Of a stretch of 64,000 nucleotides of DNA, positions 38,023 through 49,031 are shown one piece after another. The DNA is from Varroa destructor (Eukaryota > Arthropoda > Arachnida > Mesostigmata > Varroidae), in assembly GCF_002443255.2 (NCBI RefSeq), contig NW_019211456.1, forward strand, positions 21,631,061-21,695,060. Direction: 5' to 3'. The position numbers and the translations under genes were made by a program. The notes under the pieces were generated by a model. It searched no databases. It worked only from the letters and a program-made list of their open reading frames with translations, and had not been told where the DNA came from. Within the stretch, counting starts at the first letter, position 1. Every line of letters begins with the position of its first letter.

Positions 38023-39873
38023 CGCTTGGTTGGAGTTTACCTTTAAATTGCTTTATGCTACTACAACGTCTCCCAAAATCGCTATTTATTGCGCCTTTTA
38101 GCCAAGTAGCTTCTGACTGGCTTGACGGCGGCTCGTCGGCAAAAACCGAGATGCCAGACTGACGTGTCGTGATGGAACACTCCCGAAAGAGTTAATCTCT
38201 GGGGGTATCGGTCTCAAACTCATCTTGCTTTTACTCGTTGCGATGTTGAAGCCATATCGAAATTGAGATACAGAAGAGAGAAGGAGTTACCCGAAAATGT
38301 ACGTTGTGTGAAGATCCTATTTTGCCAAACGCATAACACTCGCTCGAAAAGAAATGTCGCGTCTGGAACTTTTCAAGTGTGTGAACGCGTTTCTTGGGGC
38401 TGTGAGAAAAGTCGCACAATTTACTTCGAATGAAAATTTGAAATAAAATTGTACATTTATTTTGTTCGGAAAAACGTCTACGTAATGCAGGACCACGACT
38501 TTTATCTACACGAACTTTGTAGGTATTTAGGGTAAGTAACCGTTAATCCAAGTGGCTTGAGAGGTGCGTTTAATTTACTATGTGAAGTGGCTTTGCATAG
38601 AGGCCTTTGTTCAAGTTTACAAACAATAATAGATGGCAATATAGAGACAATTCAATATCATTTGAAGCGTTGCTACTCGACCTGCGTGGCAATAAATATC
38701 ACGAGAAATGTACAGCATCGGATTACCTTTATCCATGACCACTGAAACTTGCTTACCTATCTTCATCAGATATACACTGATTGTGTTTTCAGTCGAACGT
38801 AAACCAACTCCGATATCTGAACTCGAAATTATTGTAGTTACAATATTGTCTCGCTGCGGCGCGTCTCAGCAATGTATATGGTCATAACACAGCTTTCCCG
38901 CTGCAGTCCTTTCATCTGCCCGCCTCAGCAAAGACACTGCATTTTGTTTCCTTTTATTCAGCATTCCTGTTTCGGCTTTTCGATCACACCAACTCCGTAC
39001 CAGGGTACCAGATAGTCTTGCACCCACTTTCTCGTCATCTCGCTGCAATTAGTGCTACCGCTGATCCGTTAGTCCTCTACAATTATTTGCTATCACAGAT
39101 TCTATCACCAAAAATACCAAGATTTTTGAACGTTCGAGTACGGTATTTCCTATGCTGAAATTAGTTGGAGCGGACTTTTTTGAAACTTTCTTTCTATGTA
39201 AAGCATAGCTAAAGCTCACTTAAGGATTCTGTTATATCCACTGTGTGCTACTACAACATTTATATCCTTTTACCGCAACCCCAAAATAGTATAAGTGCAA
39301 ACATTGAGTGATTGATGCCCCATTTTGTATAATCACTTCACGTCTTCTTCGATTGAGAGAGGGCAGTGTTAATAGTGTTTACTGCTTTACGGAACTTCGA
39401 CTTGCTGGTCATCAGAAGTTACAGGCGCAGTTTGTAGTCTATGTCTATGCCAAGTGCGGAAGCTACATGCCTTAAAATTTCTTGTCCTAGGGTAACTAGT
39501 GTGTACGCAATAGCAATATCATACAGAATAGAACTGCTGGCCGTGATTGTTGGAGATTAAAACCATATTTCACATCGGAATCACTTTCTGATTACCCCCG
39601 AGAAAATATCAGTCTAGCTTGCCCTTGGCCTAACTAAAACAGTTTTCCAAGGTTCCTCGGTGCTTTATCGGTGAGTATGTGACCTCGAAAAAACATTTTT
39701 ATAATAACTGTTTTTACACCTCATCCTCAGGTCAGGCATGTTCTGTTCGTTTGAGGCAGCCAAGTAACTTAGTACCATGGGCATAAGGTTATGCTTGCGT
39801 ATAATCAAGAGAATTCTCTCGGGCCTTAGGAGGTCACTTATAGTAAGCTCTTACCGTGGGAAATCCCGTATAG
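38023..39873. other. No firm gene; possible upstream exons of the 39.9 kb model
   Basis: No long frame. A perfect GTGAGT donor at about 39671 follows a short stretch opened by taactaaaacag. Read with zero exit phase, it could be a 28-nt micro-exon feeding the 39,874 exon, but that is too small to claim. The rest is background. Confidence 0.35.
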
Positions 39874-40745
39874 AACCACGAACCTACCCAACGCTTTAAG
39901 TGGTACACAAAGTCTATTTTGAATAGCCGCTGGGACGTATGGCCCGTTAGCAAAGCACGAAATGGGTGTCTTTATACTAATTCTCTTATGGACTACTCAG
40001 GTAAATGGAATGGTAAAAAACGTGATTAGCCCATAGAGATTTAAATAACTTGGACTTCTAGCTGATTGTAAGAGCTCCGTAATTACAACAGCTTTGTGTT
40101 CATTAGGAACAAATAGTCGAAAAAGACGCAAGAGCGAAGCCGATAATAAGCATCGCTACGAGGTTGTTCTCGGAGAGGAATTTTACCAGCATATGCTACA
40201 AAGACTCTGGCAGTGGGTTGGTACAGGGTGGACGTGCTATCTTGCAAGAAGCCAATATATAGCTAAGCACCATTGTTGAAACGATGAATATCGTGAAAAA
40301 AAAACATTACCATAAAGAGAAACGAAATGTTTATGCGTATGGTAATTCTCGCTACCGCGTTTTTTCTTTTTTTTTTTTTTTTATCAAATTCAGACTGGAA
40401 TACGACTCAAACATTTTGGGGAGCGACACGAAATCTTGTATTATTTAGAGGCCCTTTGGGTGTCAGTTCGAAAATCATGGACAAGATAGGAGTGTCCCTA
40501 TATTCCGCTGGTAAAATGTTACGCACGCCAAAAATGGCGGGTTTTTATTTGGACGGTCTCAATTTAATAAATTACTGCGACATGAGTTTAACACTGGAAA
40601 ACGAAGTCGTTTTGAAGATATCTAATGTGACATGGTTGTTAGTGCCGTTGCAGTAAGTCATTAAAGAAAACACAGTGCGCCTCAAACAAATGGCGTAATC
40701 GATATAAATATTTCTCTAACGGCTAGAGACTTTGTCAGTAATTGA
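39874..40745 (+). CDS. Best gene model: four-exon gene, product unknown, 5' end missing
   Basis: Exons: 39874-40000 (donor CAG|GTAAAT), 40107-40220 (acceptor gctttgtgttcattag, donor G|GTACAG), 40394-40652 (acceptor with a roughly 20-nt T tract ending atcaaattcag, donor CA|GTAAGT) and 40727-40745 (acceptor ctctaacggctag, stop TGA). All phases match, the introns are 106, 173 and 74 nt, and the spliced frame is 519 nt, 172 residues. Pieces include FKWYTKSILNSRWDVWPVSK, a basic patch NSRKRRKSEADNK, EEFYQHMLQRLWQWV and GPLGVSSKIMDKIGVSLYSA. No domain is recognised; the basic patch could be a nuclear signal. An AATAAA lies at 41089. The weak point is the GTACAG donor. The third exon has the best flanking signals in the window. 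Confidence 0.4.
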
Positions 40746-41088
40746 GTGTTATTATAAGACATGCATACCGGTAGATAGCCTTGATTGCCCTAGTCGACGT
40801 AATATCCCTCGGAAAAGATACTGAGTGTCATAGGAAATCCAATTTTTACGCGCTCTGTTCAAGAAGCTTGACAACGATCGTTAACTAATCGTTATTGCCA
40901 AGAGCATCTCTTGCTTTTTGACGGCAGCAACGACGATTCCTTTAGTATTGAGCATGTTACTAGCCAATACAAAACACAGGAAATAATGATTGTTATGCCA
41001 TGCTACCTTTCGTATTGCACATAGGTTATTACACGTACGTTTAGCACAATGCGCACGATCCGATAGTTCCGAACGATGGGTTCATAAA

Positions 41089-41094
41089 ATAAAA
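41089..41094 (+). promoter_or_regulatory. AATAAA, possible polyadenylation signal
   Basis: The hexamer lies about 340 bases downstream of the TGA of the 39,874-40,745 model. AATAAA is frequent in AT-rich DNA, so it only mildly supports that model. Confidence 0.25.
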
Positions 41095-41431
41095 ACAATT
41101 GAATTTTTAAGAAAAGCATCATAACTAACTGAGACTACTGCGATACCCCTTTAGTGCTACCTAACTAAATCTACAGCATTGTACAATATAGAAAAAGCGT
41201 TTCATGGGGGACAGCCTTTCTTCCGAAGCACTATATAGAAGGATAATTTGGCAATTGAACTTTTTACCTCAGCTATAAGTTAGCATGTAGAAATCGTCAC
41301 TTCGACAACCAGTTAGTGGAGTCAATATGGGCTTTAGCAGTACAAAAATGCTGTTTTTATAGCATAGCTTTGGTTCGTGCTTATGTTATATCCCACGAAT
41401 AGGTATATACAATAATAGTATATCATTGCGT

Positions 41432-41457
41432 CTGAATCATATATATATATGATTCAG
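41432..41457. repeat. Perfect 26-bp palindrome
   Basis: Outer arms ctgaatc / gattcag enclose an AT alternation; the whole is self-complementary. One of several AT-cored palindromes between 41.4 and 43.0 kb. Confidence 0.9.
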
Positions 41458-41496
41458 GTTTGGTTCTGGTTCGAATAGCATTAATCTATGGTGATA

Positions 41497-41508
41497 CCCC
41501 CCGGGGGG
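41497..41508. repeat. C6G6 palindrome
   Basis: Six C followed by six G in an AT-rich context, with no explanation visible. Confidence 0.85.
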
Positions 41509-41783
41509 AAATACTGGGTCTTAATCTGTTTCCTTATGCATAAAGGATATTATTTAGGTCAGAACAATTGGCGATGAGAGTAGGCAAAAAGTCTAAAGAA
41601 CTCCTAAGAAACTTATGAATATTCAATTGACTGTTCTAACACAATTCAATCACACTCATTTGACTAAGTTTCTGACAACATTGAATAACCTCCTTCGCCA
41701 ACCCAAATCTCAGCATTGTTTAAAAAAAGGAGGCTATTATGGAGTCAATAACGAGATCTGTCGTATAGCAAAGTGAAAATTAG

Positions 41784-42347
41784 ACAGCAGCAAGCCCTGC
41801 AGATCGGATTCGCAATCTAGCTACGCTTCAGAGGATGGTCTTACGTTCAATCGTTGATTGTGCCTTTCTAACGCCGGTCGGTGATAAAAGGATGATAATC
41901 GACGAACCCGTTAAGAGGTACTACAGCAGATTCGAAGCACATATTGCACTGCGGAAACCAACGGAGTTAACAGCTCATGAAACCGTTAGCGTTCCTAACA
42001 AATCTTCTCAACGATGTAACGAGTATTGACGTTGCAGGTTTTTGCAAATTCGTTGTGCCAGTAACAAAGATGCTGCATTCGATGAATGGCTGGACTCGTG
42101 AACAAAAGATATGAGATGGCAGAGATCGTCAATATTTCGTCTGATTAGACGAAGTATTTAATACTGGTCTGAAGTGTAAGACGTTCAAAAAGGGAATGAT
42201 GTCTGCTACATCGCTCGTGAGTTCCTCATAGGAAAGGAAATGATCAGACTGTCGGAACAACATCGAAGCGTAAATCGAATGCTGGAACGTTTCCGTTTCT
42301 CTCATACAATAGGACAGCCAGTGAATCTTAAAAAAAAAAACAAATAA
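41784..42347 (+). pseudogene. Degenerate coding-like frame, origin unknown
   Basis: A single plus-strand frame from 41784 to 42347 shows only four internal stops (the first at 42027-42029) over about 187 codons. Between the stops are protein-like blocks: IIDEPVKRYYSRFEAHIALR, CASNKDAAFDEWLDS and EFLIGKEMIRLSEQHRSVNR. In DNA of this composition about ten stops would be expected. This suggests an old pseudogene or transposon-derived ORF, or exons split by unrecognised introns. No catalytic motif of a transposase or polymerase is visible. Confidence 0.2.
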
Positions 42348-42928
42348 GAAAATTAACTTTTAGAAAAAACAAATAAGGTTATCCCGAAAAACACCACCGA
42401 TACCAGCACTAATTAATCAGGTTTCAGGTGCAAAGGGCATCATTGTTCATGTGAATGTCTATCCGTAAAGTCTTTTATGAAGCCAGAGCCCGATTTCTCA
42501 AATCCGGAGATCTCGTGTTTACAAAAAAATATTTTACCATTCGTACCAATAAACTTGTGCGGACTCCAAGCATAATCTTCGTTGCTCGCTTCTTTATGAA
42601 GTCCAATGTAACGAAAGTACGTAAATTTAACTCTAATCTATATTTCTCCAGTCAGATTCCAGTTATAGCAAATCAGAGAATCTCAAGTTCAACTACAAGT
42701 CAATCCCAAAGTCCTATGACGCTGTTTCTACTTCGCAGTCGTTCATACATGATTTCAATCCTCAATTCCAATTTTCCACATAAGATATGAAGACCACCGA
42801 AGCGGTGTGGATACAAACCAAATTAAACCTAAGCAGTATCTTGCATAAAATGAACACATAACTTCATTTCATCCAACTCCTATATAAAGGGTCTGGCTTA
42901 CGACTTTACCTAGAGGAAAACGGCTAAG

Positions 42929-42946
42929 TCTTATATATATATAAGA
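42929..42946. repeat. Perfect 18-bp AT palindrome
   Basis: The sequence tcttatatatatataaga is self-complementary and lies 23 bases before the 32-bp palindrome at 42969. Confidence 0.85.
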
Positions 42947-42968
42947 TATTAATAGTATAATAATTTAT

Positions 42969-43000
42969 ATTTAGATAATATATATATATATTATCTAAAT
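42969..43000. repeat. Perfect 32-bp AT palindrome
   Basis: Arms atttagataatatata and their exact reverse complement abut with no spacer. It could extrude as a cruciform. Confidence 0.92.
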
Positions 43001-43410
43001 CAAGAGCGACTGTTAATCTTCACCGAAAGCACAGTTACTGACGTATGGCGTACACTTGCGTATGGCGTGACTGGCTGACACACTAGGAGCTAACAGGAGA
43101 ACGGATCCGATTCATCTCGGAACAAATCTTCATAGCATCAGATTCGAACATATGAATGTATTACGCTAGTTTCGCAGGCGAAGTTATCAAATGTGAGTAC
43201 GACTAACGTATGTGTTAGAGACTAAGCATTTTTAACATGTTTTTACATGGCAATGTAACTAAGATATGACACTAGATAAAAAAAAAAAACCGTAAATTAA
43301 AACATCCATATAGATTATATACAGCAATGTTATCTTTGTAAAAGCAGCTTCGGTAGACGAAAGCTGACAAATTAGAGATGAGAAGTGATGTTCTAGGCAG
43401 TAACGCTTTA

Positions 43411-43428
43411 ACAACAACAACAACAACA
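43411..43428. repeat. CAA trinucleotide repeat
   Basis: Six ACA/CAA units in a non-coding context. Confidence 0.85.
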
Positions 43429-44353
43429 TAAACTTCGACTATGGTCCTGTGGACTTAGAAAAATCGCCAAGTATAAGCTTGAATAAAAGCTTAGACTAGC
43501 AGAACTATATGCATCCATCGCTCTACTGAAGCATAGCAGATTATTACCAGCTGATTTATGGCTGTAAAAAAATCAGGCAACTGTAATGGTTGCGGTTGAA
43601 AATAGTTATCTCTGTTGGGCACCTAATCCTCACTACGCAAAGCTTTTTTTTCGATGTCTGTTTCCGATCTAGCCCAAAGCGGATTCGTTGGGCTTGAGTG
43701 TTGTACAACTCCTGTAGATTCTTGACTATAAGCTTGTTGCTATTTTCCGTTGTTCTATTTCAATAGACATCTGCCTTCGATGCGCACCGCTTGACTAATG
43801 AATTTACACATGAACTTATATTATAAAGAACCCGTCGGTGGAGTAAATAACAAAGGAAGCATCATTAAGAGATTGCATCGAAAACATGCCTCACCTATTC
43901 ACCGTAACTTCCGGACTGCCAACTGTAATGCCAACGTGCGATAGTTGACTCCATGAACGTATACATGGAACCGTGCGCCCATAACTTAGAAGGAACAGTT
44001 ACTTTTATACCTGATTATTCCTCTATGACAGCTCTCGCAGCATCTTTTACCGATAAACTCATTAGATACCATTATCATTTCCCACATAAACAGTTCTTTT
44101 GTTCTGTTCCATAACATAATTCCATAGTGTTAGTGTACGTCTAAAATGCAACTGCTTCAGCTTTTTTGCTATAACTTAACAAATGTACACTGTACTTCTG
44201 GATCACCTTGTGCATATATAGATATAATGTATAAAAAGGACAAAATAATGTCCATTTTCAGTTGTTATGTGCGACTACAATGTATGATAATCCTTTAAGC
44301 AAATTGTAAATCATTGAATTGAGCTCTAACAAATCCCTTGCGCCGTTACACAG

Positions 44354-44566
44354 ATGCTAATATTAGTCAAAACACAGTCGTCCGATTGTCGCCTACGCAA
44401 CGCTGTTGTTGAGGGAGTATTACCATGCGATTTTACCTATGAATATCACGTAACTTTGTCCATCTTCAAGACACCTAGCTTACCTCGCTACTTCAATCCA
44501 CAACATCCCTTTAGTCAGTCTTGTGGCAGTGTCTCTTCGGGGACAATTGAGGACGACTCTAAATAA
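44354..44566 (+). CDS. Candidate exon or small ORF, product unknown
   Basis: A 70-codon ORF starts at an ATG immediately after a possible acceptor (gcgccgttacacag) and ends in TAA after an acidic tail (SGTIEDDSK). Composition is protein-like (VEGVLPCDFTYEYHVTLSIF). The stop lies only a few bases before the inverted transposon-end motif at 44568, so it could be part of a mobile-element relic. No family is recognised. Confidence 0.22.
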   Translation: MLILVKTQSSDCRLRNAVVEGVLPCDFTYEYHVTLSIFKTPSLPRYFNPQHPFSQSCGSVSSGTIEDDSK

Positions 44567-44567
44567 T

Positions 44568-44579
44568 TGACACCCTGTG
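44568..44579 (-). mobile_element. Second CAGGGTGTC-type motif, inverted
   Basis: On the minus strand this reads cacagggtgtca, related to the motif at 30796-30809 but sharing only about ten bases. It may be chance or another decayed element end. Confidence 0.15.
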
Positions 44580-44872
44580 TCTCTATATAAGTGATCTTTA
44601 GAAAATTGGACACTAACTTTTTAGAGGATCGCAAGATATGTTCCAATAATGAGTATACACGCACAGGCTGCCGTAGCTGTAAAATCTACTTTCTAACAAT
44701 TTTAGTGCAATATTTAACCTTGGACTCTACTAAGCTATAGAGGTCTCAGCCGATTGGTTGCCGAGTCGAGTCCATTAATGCATCTCGTTGCGCTAATAGA
44801 TAGACAGTTTGGCACAGCTTCACGTGACGAATGGGTCCTTGGAGTCTGCTACTGAAGTTTAGAGATCGTACG

Positions 44873-44907
44873 CTGGCTGGCTGGCTGGCTGACTGACTGA
44901 TTGGCTG
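44873..44907. repeat. CTGG/CTGA tetranucleotide repeat
   Basis: About four CTGG units decay into CTGA and TTGG variants. Confidence 0.85.
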
Positions 44908-45357
44908 AGCGTGCTGCTACTGCGTCTTACTTTCGATTTCCATCACCTGCGCTCGTCAATATTCGGTGGGGCATCATCGTCTTCGAGACTTCATTCTCAA
45001 GGCGAAACGGGACCCCAGAATCCTGGCATTCTGCGTCGTCCACATCGGAAAGAGGAACACCGTTAGAACCCCCAGCTAGTGCGCTACCTATTCAGCCAGG
45101 AAGCCAGCCAGCAGGCAGCTTATCGACCTGACGAAACGCAGCGACGGACTTTTTGGCGGAACCACTATCCACCAGGGACGTGGAATCGTCTCTGCCGGTT
45201 CCTCAAACTTAGAACTGCCGCTGCTGCTGTTGCAGCAGCAGCGAGCAGCAGCTTAGAAAGAATTTGCAACTGTATGGGAACAGGCCTTGGGAATATGAGG
45301 TGCAAGGAACGAGTTCGATTACACTGTGCACTCTGGGTTTTTGCCCAAAGCAAATAG
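44901..45357 (+). CDS. GC-rich ORF pair, possible exon
   Basis: Two overlapping plus frames, 44901-45131 and 45079-45357. The first has purine-first codons and a Ser/Thr/Pro/Glu-rich end (SSTSERGTPLEPPASALPIQ) stopping at TGA. The second crosses a CTG/CAG inverted repeat and gives an Ala run (RTAAAAVAAAASSS). Minus frames are open as well. A low-complexity coding exon or a 5' UTR in a GC-rich island are both possible; no domain is recognised. Confidence 0.2.
45220..45242. repeat. CTG/CAG inverted repeat hairpin
   Basis: Arms gctgctgctg (45220-45229) and cagcagcagc (45233-45242) with a ttg spacer form a perfect 10-bp stem. Confidence 0.9.
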
Positions 45358-46508
45358 AATTCGGCTGGTATAAGCTAACCGCAACCGTGCTCATTGCCGT
45401 GCTTAGGTAGGGTTGCAATTTACTAATTGTACGCTGGAACGAACCCCCCAAAATGCGTAGAATATCTACGTAGCAGCCGAGAACGAAGAGCAGTACCAAG
45501 GTATTACTTCTGCTTTTTGCCCTTTTTTTTCTGCCCTCGCTCTCTTTGTTTTAGTTGGCAGACAGATAGACTAGCTGACGCTGGTAGTAGCAGCAGCGCC
45601 TGTTGGCATGAGAGCTGAGAAAGGAAACCAATAGAACACAGGAATACTCTTTCCAGAGTTCCTATCGGCTTTTCTGGAGCGTGAGAACCAGCCATTCGGT
45701 AAAGTGGCGCTGCTTCTCCTTTAACCTCCAGCCCATATCGTTACGAACTGTAACAGGACAATTCAGCACCATTGCAAAACTACTCCTTTTGTCTATATAG
45801 AAATTCTATTTCAAGTTCTAGCGTCTTGCTTGCATTGCGTCTGTTGCTAAGAGCTGCCTGACAAACTGTCCAAAAATATCCTGCAAAATACAATTATCTG
45901 CGTGAGCCCTTCAAAGAAGGTAAATATCAAAGAAATACCACTAGACTGAACGTGCAACTTGAAATAATTTCCTTATTTAAGTAAGTTACATTTAATGATG
46001 AGCGTTTGCGCTAACAATTGATATACAGTACTGTATGGTGTTTGGTAAATAAATGTTAAATGGCTATATAGTATGCCGAAGAGTTTATTACGGTCGAAGC
46101 CGAAAGTATCTACAGAAGAGGGTGTTAATTAGTTGTCTATAGATAATGTATAAGAAAGACAAGGGTCGTGCATCGGCCAACGAACACACACTTATTCAGT
46201 GTTGAAAAAAAAAACAAAATCCAGGCTTAGAACAATGGAACGTTCAAAAGTGGCCTGACCTTTAGATTGGATTTAAGGCGATTTAAGCAATTATAACACT
46301 AAAAAATAAAGCTCTATTAACTGATGCAAGAAATCGCGGCTCTTTTTTGCCCTAGGGCAAGAGTGCACAAAGCGAATAGAACAAACATTTCAGAATGCCA
46401 GCTTTTCAGAAATTTTATGAATTTTTTGTTCAGGGAAGCAGTTAAGAATGCACTGTGACACGAAGGGAAATCAGTGGGCCTCTACTGTTTTCTAAGCAAC
46501 CTTTCCAG
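45358..46508. other. No firm gene; may hold upstream exons of the 46.5 kb model
   Basis: Background ORFs. A good acceptor (gaattttttgttcag) lies at about 46434, followed by a short open stretch (RMHCDTKGNQWAS) that does not connect cleanly to the next exon. Confidence 0.35.
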
Positions 46509-47594
46509 CGAAAGCTGCATTGTACGTCTAGACACGTTTTTATACTATTTAAGACATCGAATATTATTTTGCGTGGATTTGATAAGGAACAAAGCAGGTG
46601 ATAGTCTGACAGAGGGTAGTTGGATTAGACATAACATTTCGACCGGCGTTTTTTCGGAGGTAAGATTTTACCAAAAAGGTAGCTACCGCTCACCTGTTCA
46701 TCAGGTTAGTACAATCCATTAACGCTTTTTGAGCATTAAGTACTGCTTCAGAATGTTGTGCTTCTTGTAGTGTTCGCCGCAGAAATAGTTTATCCGGGAG
46801 TAACTCATACTATATCGCAGTACTTCAATGGCACCAGAGTCAAAGCGCATCATTGTTTGAAAGTGACAGCGAATACTACGCCTTTCCTTAGACAACACAT
46901 ATCTGAAACTTTTCATCTCCATTATCTTGTAAGGCACCTCTGATCACTACCGCAGTTTATTTTCTAATAGTAGTTAGGCCACAAGTTACCCAAACTCAAA
47001 GACTTTAACGCATCCCTTGACCCACAAATGAGACCAACGATTACGTCAGGTACATCGCGCTACCAATCTCTTGGCATGAAGAACGTGGCTTCCTATCCGC
47101 AGGCCTTGTTAGCGCTTATAACGTATCGTCCACGTAGTGGCTGGTCGGTTACTTCAAAGATTATATTCTAAGAGATTCTGCGTCCAATAATTAAGGTGGA
47201 CTTGGCCGCTTATGATGTATCAGTCAAAGGTAAACCCAATCAAGATAAAAATTACTACGGACTTTTACATTTACCTAATAGAAACAAATGTACTTATTGA
47301 ATATTGACACGATTAGAACTGCGAAATCTGCTTGATAAGAAATTTCATTCAAAAGCTGTTGGTGTAGTGCCCGTACGTTGCAGGCCGCTAGTGATAATCG
47401 AACATTGTCCTATTAATACACTTGATGACGTGTGTTATTACGCTAGACTGATGGCGTATAGAGAAAATCAGCTTGGGCTGATAGGGTATATTTGTCGATC
47501 TAGGAGCCGTGCGTTCTCAGACACTTCGCACAAATATGAGCGCGCGTATACACAAAGATACGGAGAACTTGAAAATATAATGGATGCTCAATAG
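46509..47594 (+). CDS. Candidate four-exon gene, product unknown, 5' end missing
   Basis: Exons: 46509-46659 (acceptor aagcaacctttccag, donor GAG|GTAAGA), 46752-46928 (acceptor gtactgcttcag, donor CTT|GTAAGG), 47175-47229 (acceptor tatattctaagag, donor AAAG|GTAAAC) and 47317-47594 (acceptor cacgattag, stop TAG). Phases fit at every junction; the introns are 92, 246 and 87 nt, giving about 219 residues. The second exon begins hydrophobic (NVVLLVVFAAEIVYPGV) and then carries two N-glycosylation sequons (FNGTR, TANTT), which would suit a secreted or membrane protein. The last exon has mixed charge (ELRNLLDKKFHSKAVGVVPV, YERAYTQRYGELENIMDAQ). No family is recognised. The third exon is the weakest, and a minus-strand frame (46937-46719) competes with the second. 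Confidence 0.35.
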
Positions 47595-47604
47595 ATGCTC
47601 AATA
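47583..47604. repeat. 11-bp tandem duplication at the predicted stop codon
   Basis: The sequence gatgctcaata occurs twice head to tail (47583-47593, 47594-47604). The TAG that ends the preceding coding model is formed at the junction of the two copies. Confidence 0.9.
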
Positions 47605-48880
47605 TGCACAAAACTCGTTTGCTTTTCCCCTTTTTTGTAGAGAGCAATCACTGCGTTGTTTGCAACCGGCTAGTTAGGAACGCATAGTTTTAATAGGAAA
47701 CTAGCCAAGGCCCGCTGTCGCAAAACGAAATAGGTTCTGACAAAGTCACTTGAGTCATCTAGGCCACGCGCTTTGTACGAGATACGTTTTCAGCAGAGAA
47801 CTGTTCCAGTAGGCTTCGCATATTTCCTTGAGGTAAACTTACCGCTTCCGAGGATCCCCGCTCAGTGTGAACGATGCCCTATTCGTATGGGACTAAATGC
47901 AAATATGTTGCTAACTAAAGTGAGTTGAAGCGCCGAATAGTCTATGCGGTGCTTAAACTCACTTTTTTTTAGGGTGTATGTCACGCTTATGGGACTAACA
48001 TACTCAGGTAACATGAGAGTACTATCGATAAAAAGTTAAAGCACACAGCACGCCCATTTCTTGTCATTAAATAATGTCAAAAGACATATAAAAAAAAAAA
48101 AAGGAATGATTTACTGAAAACACCAGAGCTTAACAAAATGGCTTCTTTTACTCAATTTAGTGCGCGTCAGCTAAGCCCAAGATAATTTGGCGATCATTGG
48201 AACAATATAATAATAAGTAAAGATAAAACAGGGTAAATAGTTTTTCATTCAGTATTCAATTAAAAAATTCAGTACGATATGCTCCGTTATGGACTGGATC
48301 GGGATTATTCGGATACATGGCTCCATGATAATTATCACTTCCGACGCTTTTATCCAGGTTGTATAGCAAACTAGCCCAGAGCACTCTCCGATGAACCTCA
48401 CAGAGTTGTCACCTCGTCCATAGATTTTTATGTCGATTTATTTGATCTCGTCGTGTTCATGTGGGGTATGAATAATGACGCTGTAGACCGTTGCTCCCTG
48501 CTTTGTGTCCATAATGTGGTCAGGTTGCAGTTACGCTACCGTAGTCAAGTCAGTTTATTGGGGCATCGGCTTGCTGCTGAGGTAGTTTTAGAGACTATTT
48601 GTTAGAATGAGGTCAATGCGGAGGGGACCGATTTGCTAATTCGGATTCCCCTGGGATGTTGTCTGGTGCTATGGAGATGACCAATGGACTGCCTTTTAGA
48701 TGAGTAGTAATACGAACATCGTTTATTGGACCCAGTTTGCTTCCGGCGGTCAGGTCCTAACCAACGTGGGCGACTTAGCTAGCCGAGACTTGTCTAATTG
48801 ATCTCCCATTATTAATTGAAATGAACGACCTGGGTCGTGAAGAAAACTGTGGATTGTTACACGAATCGAGTTTAAGGCAT
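47605..48880. other. No supportable gene
   Basis: No ORF of interest. Contains a 12-A run near 48090. Confidence 0.45.
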
Positions 48881-48925
48881 AATTGTGGTCAACTTGGGGT
48901 CGAGAGCGCCAAGTTGACCACAATT
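48881..48925. repeat. Perfect 17-bp stem, 11-nt loop hairpin
   Basis: Left arm aattgtggtcaacttgg (48881-48897), loop 48898-48908, right arm ccaagttgaccacaatt (48909-48925). The arms are mixed-sequence, not low complexity, so an exact match is very unlikely by chance at this spacing. The stem does not extend outward, making it shorter than a typical microRNA precursor (about 22-30 bp). It could be a transposon foldback, a structured RNA element or a small-RNA source. Confidence 0.92.
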
Positions 48926-49031
48926 CGAGGCTGCTGCATTCATAACAGTATATAGTGTCGAGGAACGTATCGTTGTACTGTGACTTATTTATTAGATATT
49001 GATAGCTTTTCTTTGAAAAGTATTTCGTCTA

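Larger units (their letters stand above)
42348..44353. other. No firm gene
   Basis: One 111-codon plus ORF (42455-42790) has background composition and no clear splice support. The stretch contains the AT palindromes and the CAA repeat listed separately. Confidence 0.4.

Noticed and set aside
40327..40393. Reading the 40,327 ORF as a protein with an N-terminal signal peptide (ATG then poly-Phe)
   Set aside because: The poly-Phe comes from the T tract that better explains itself as the polypyrimidine tract of an acceptor at 40393. A signal peptide made of a T run is less credible, though not excluded.
22518..45406. Shared 16-mer ctcattgccgtgctta at about 22519 and 45392
   Set aside because: One shared 16-mer is close to expectation for a window this size, and the flanks do not match.
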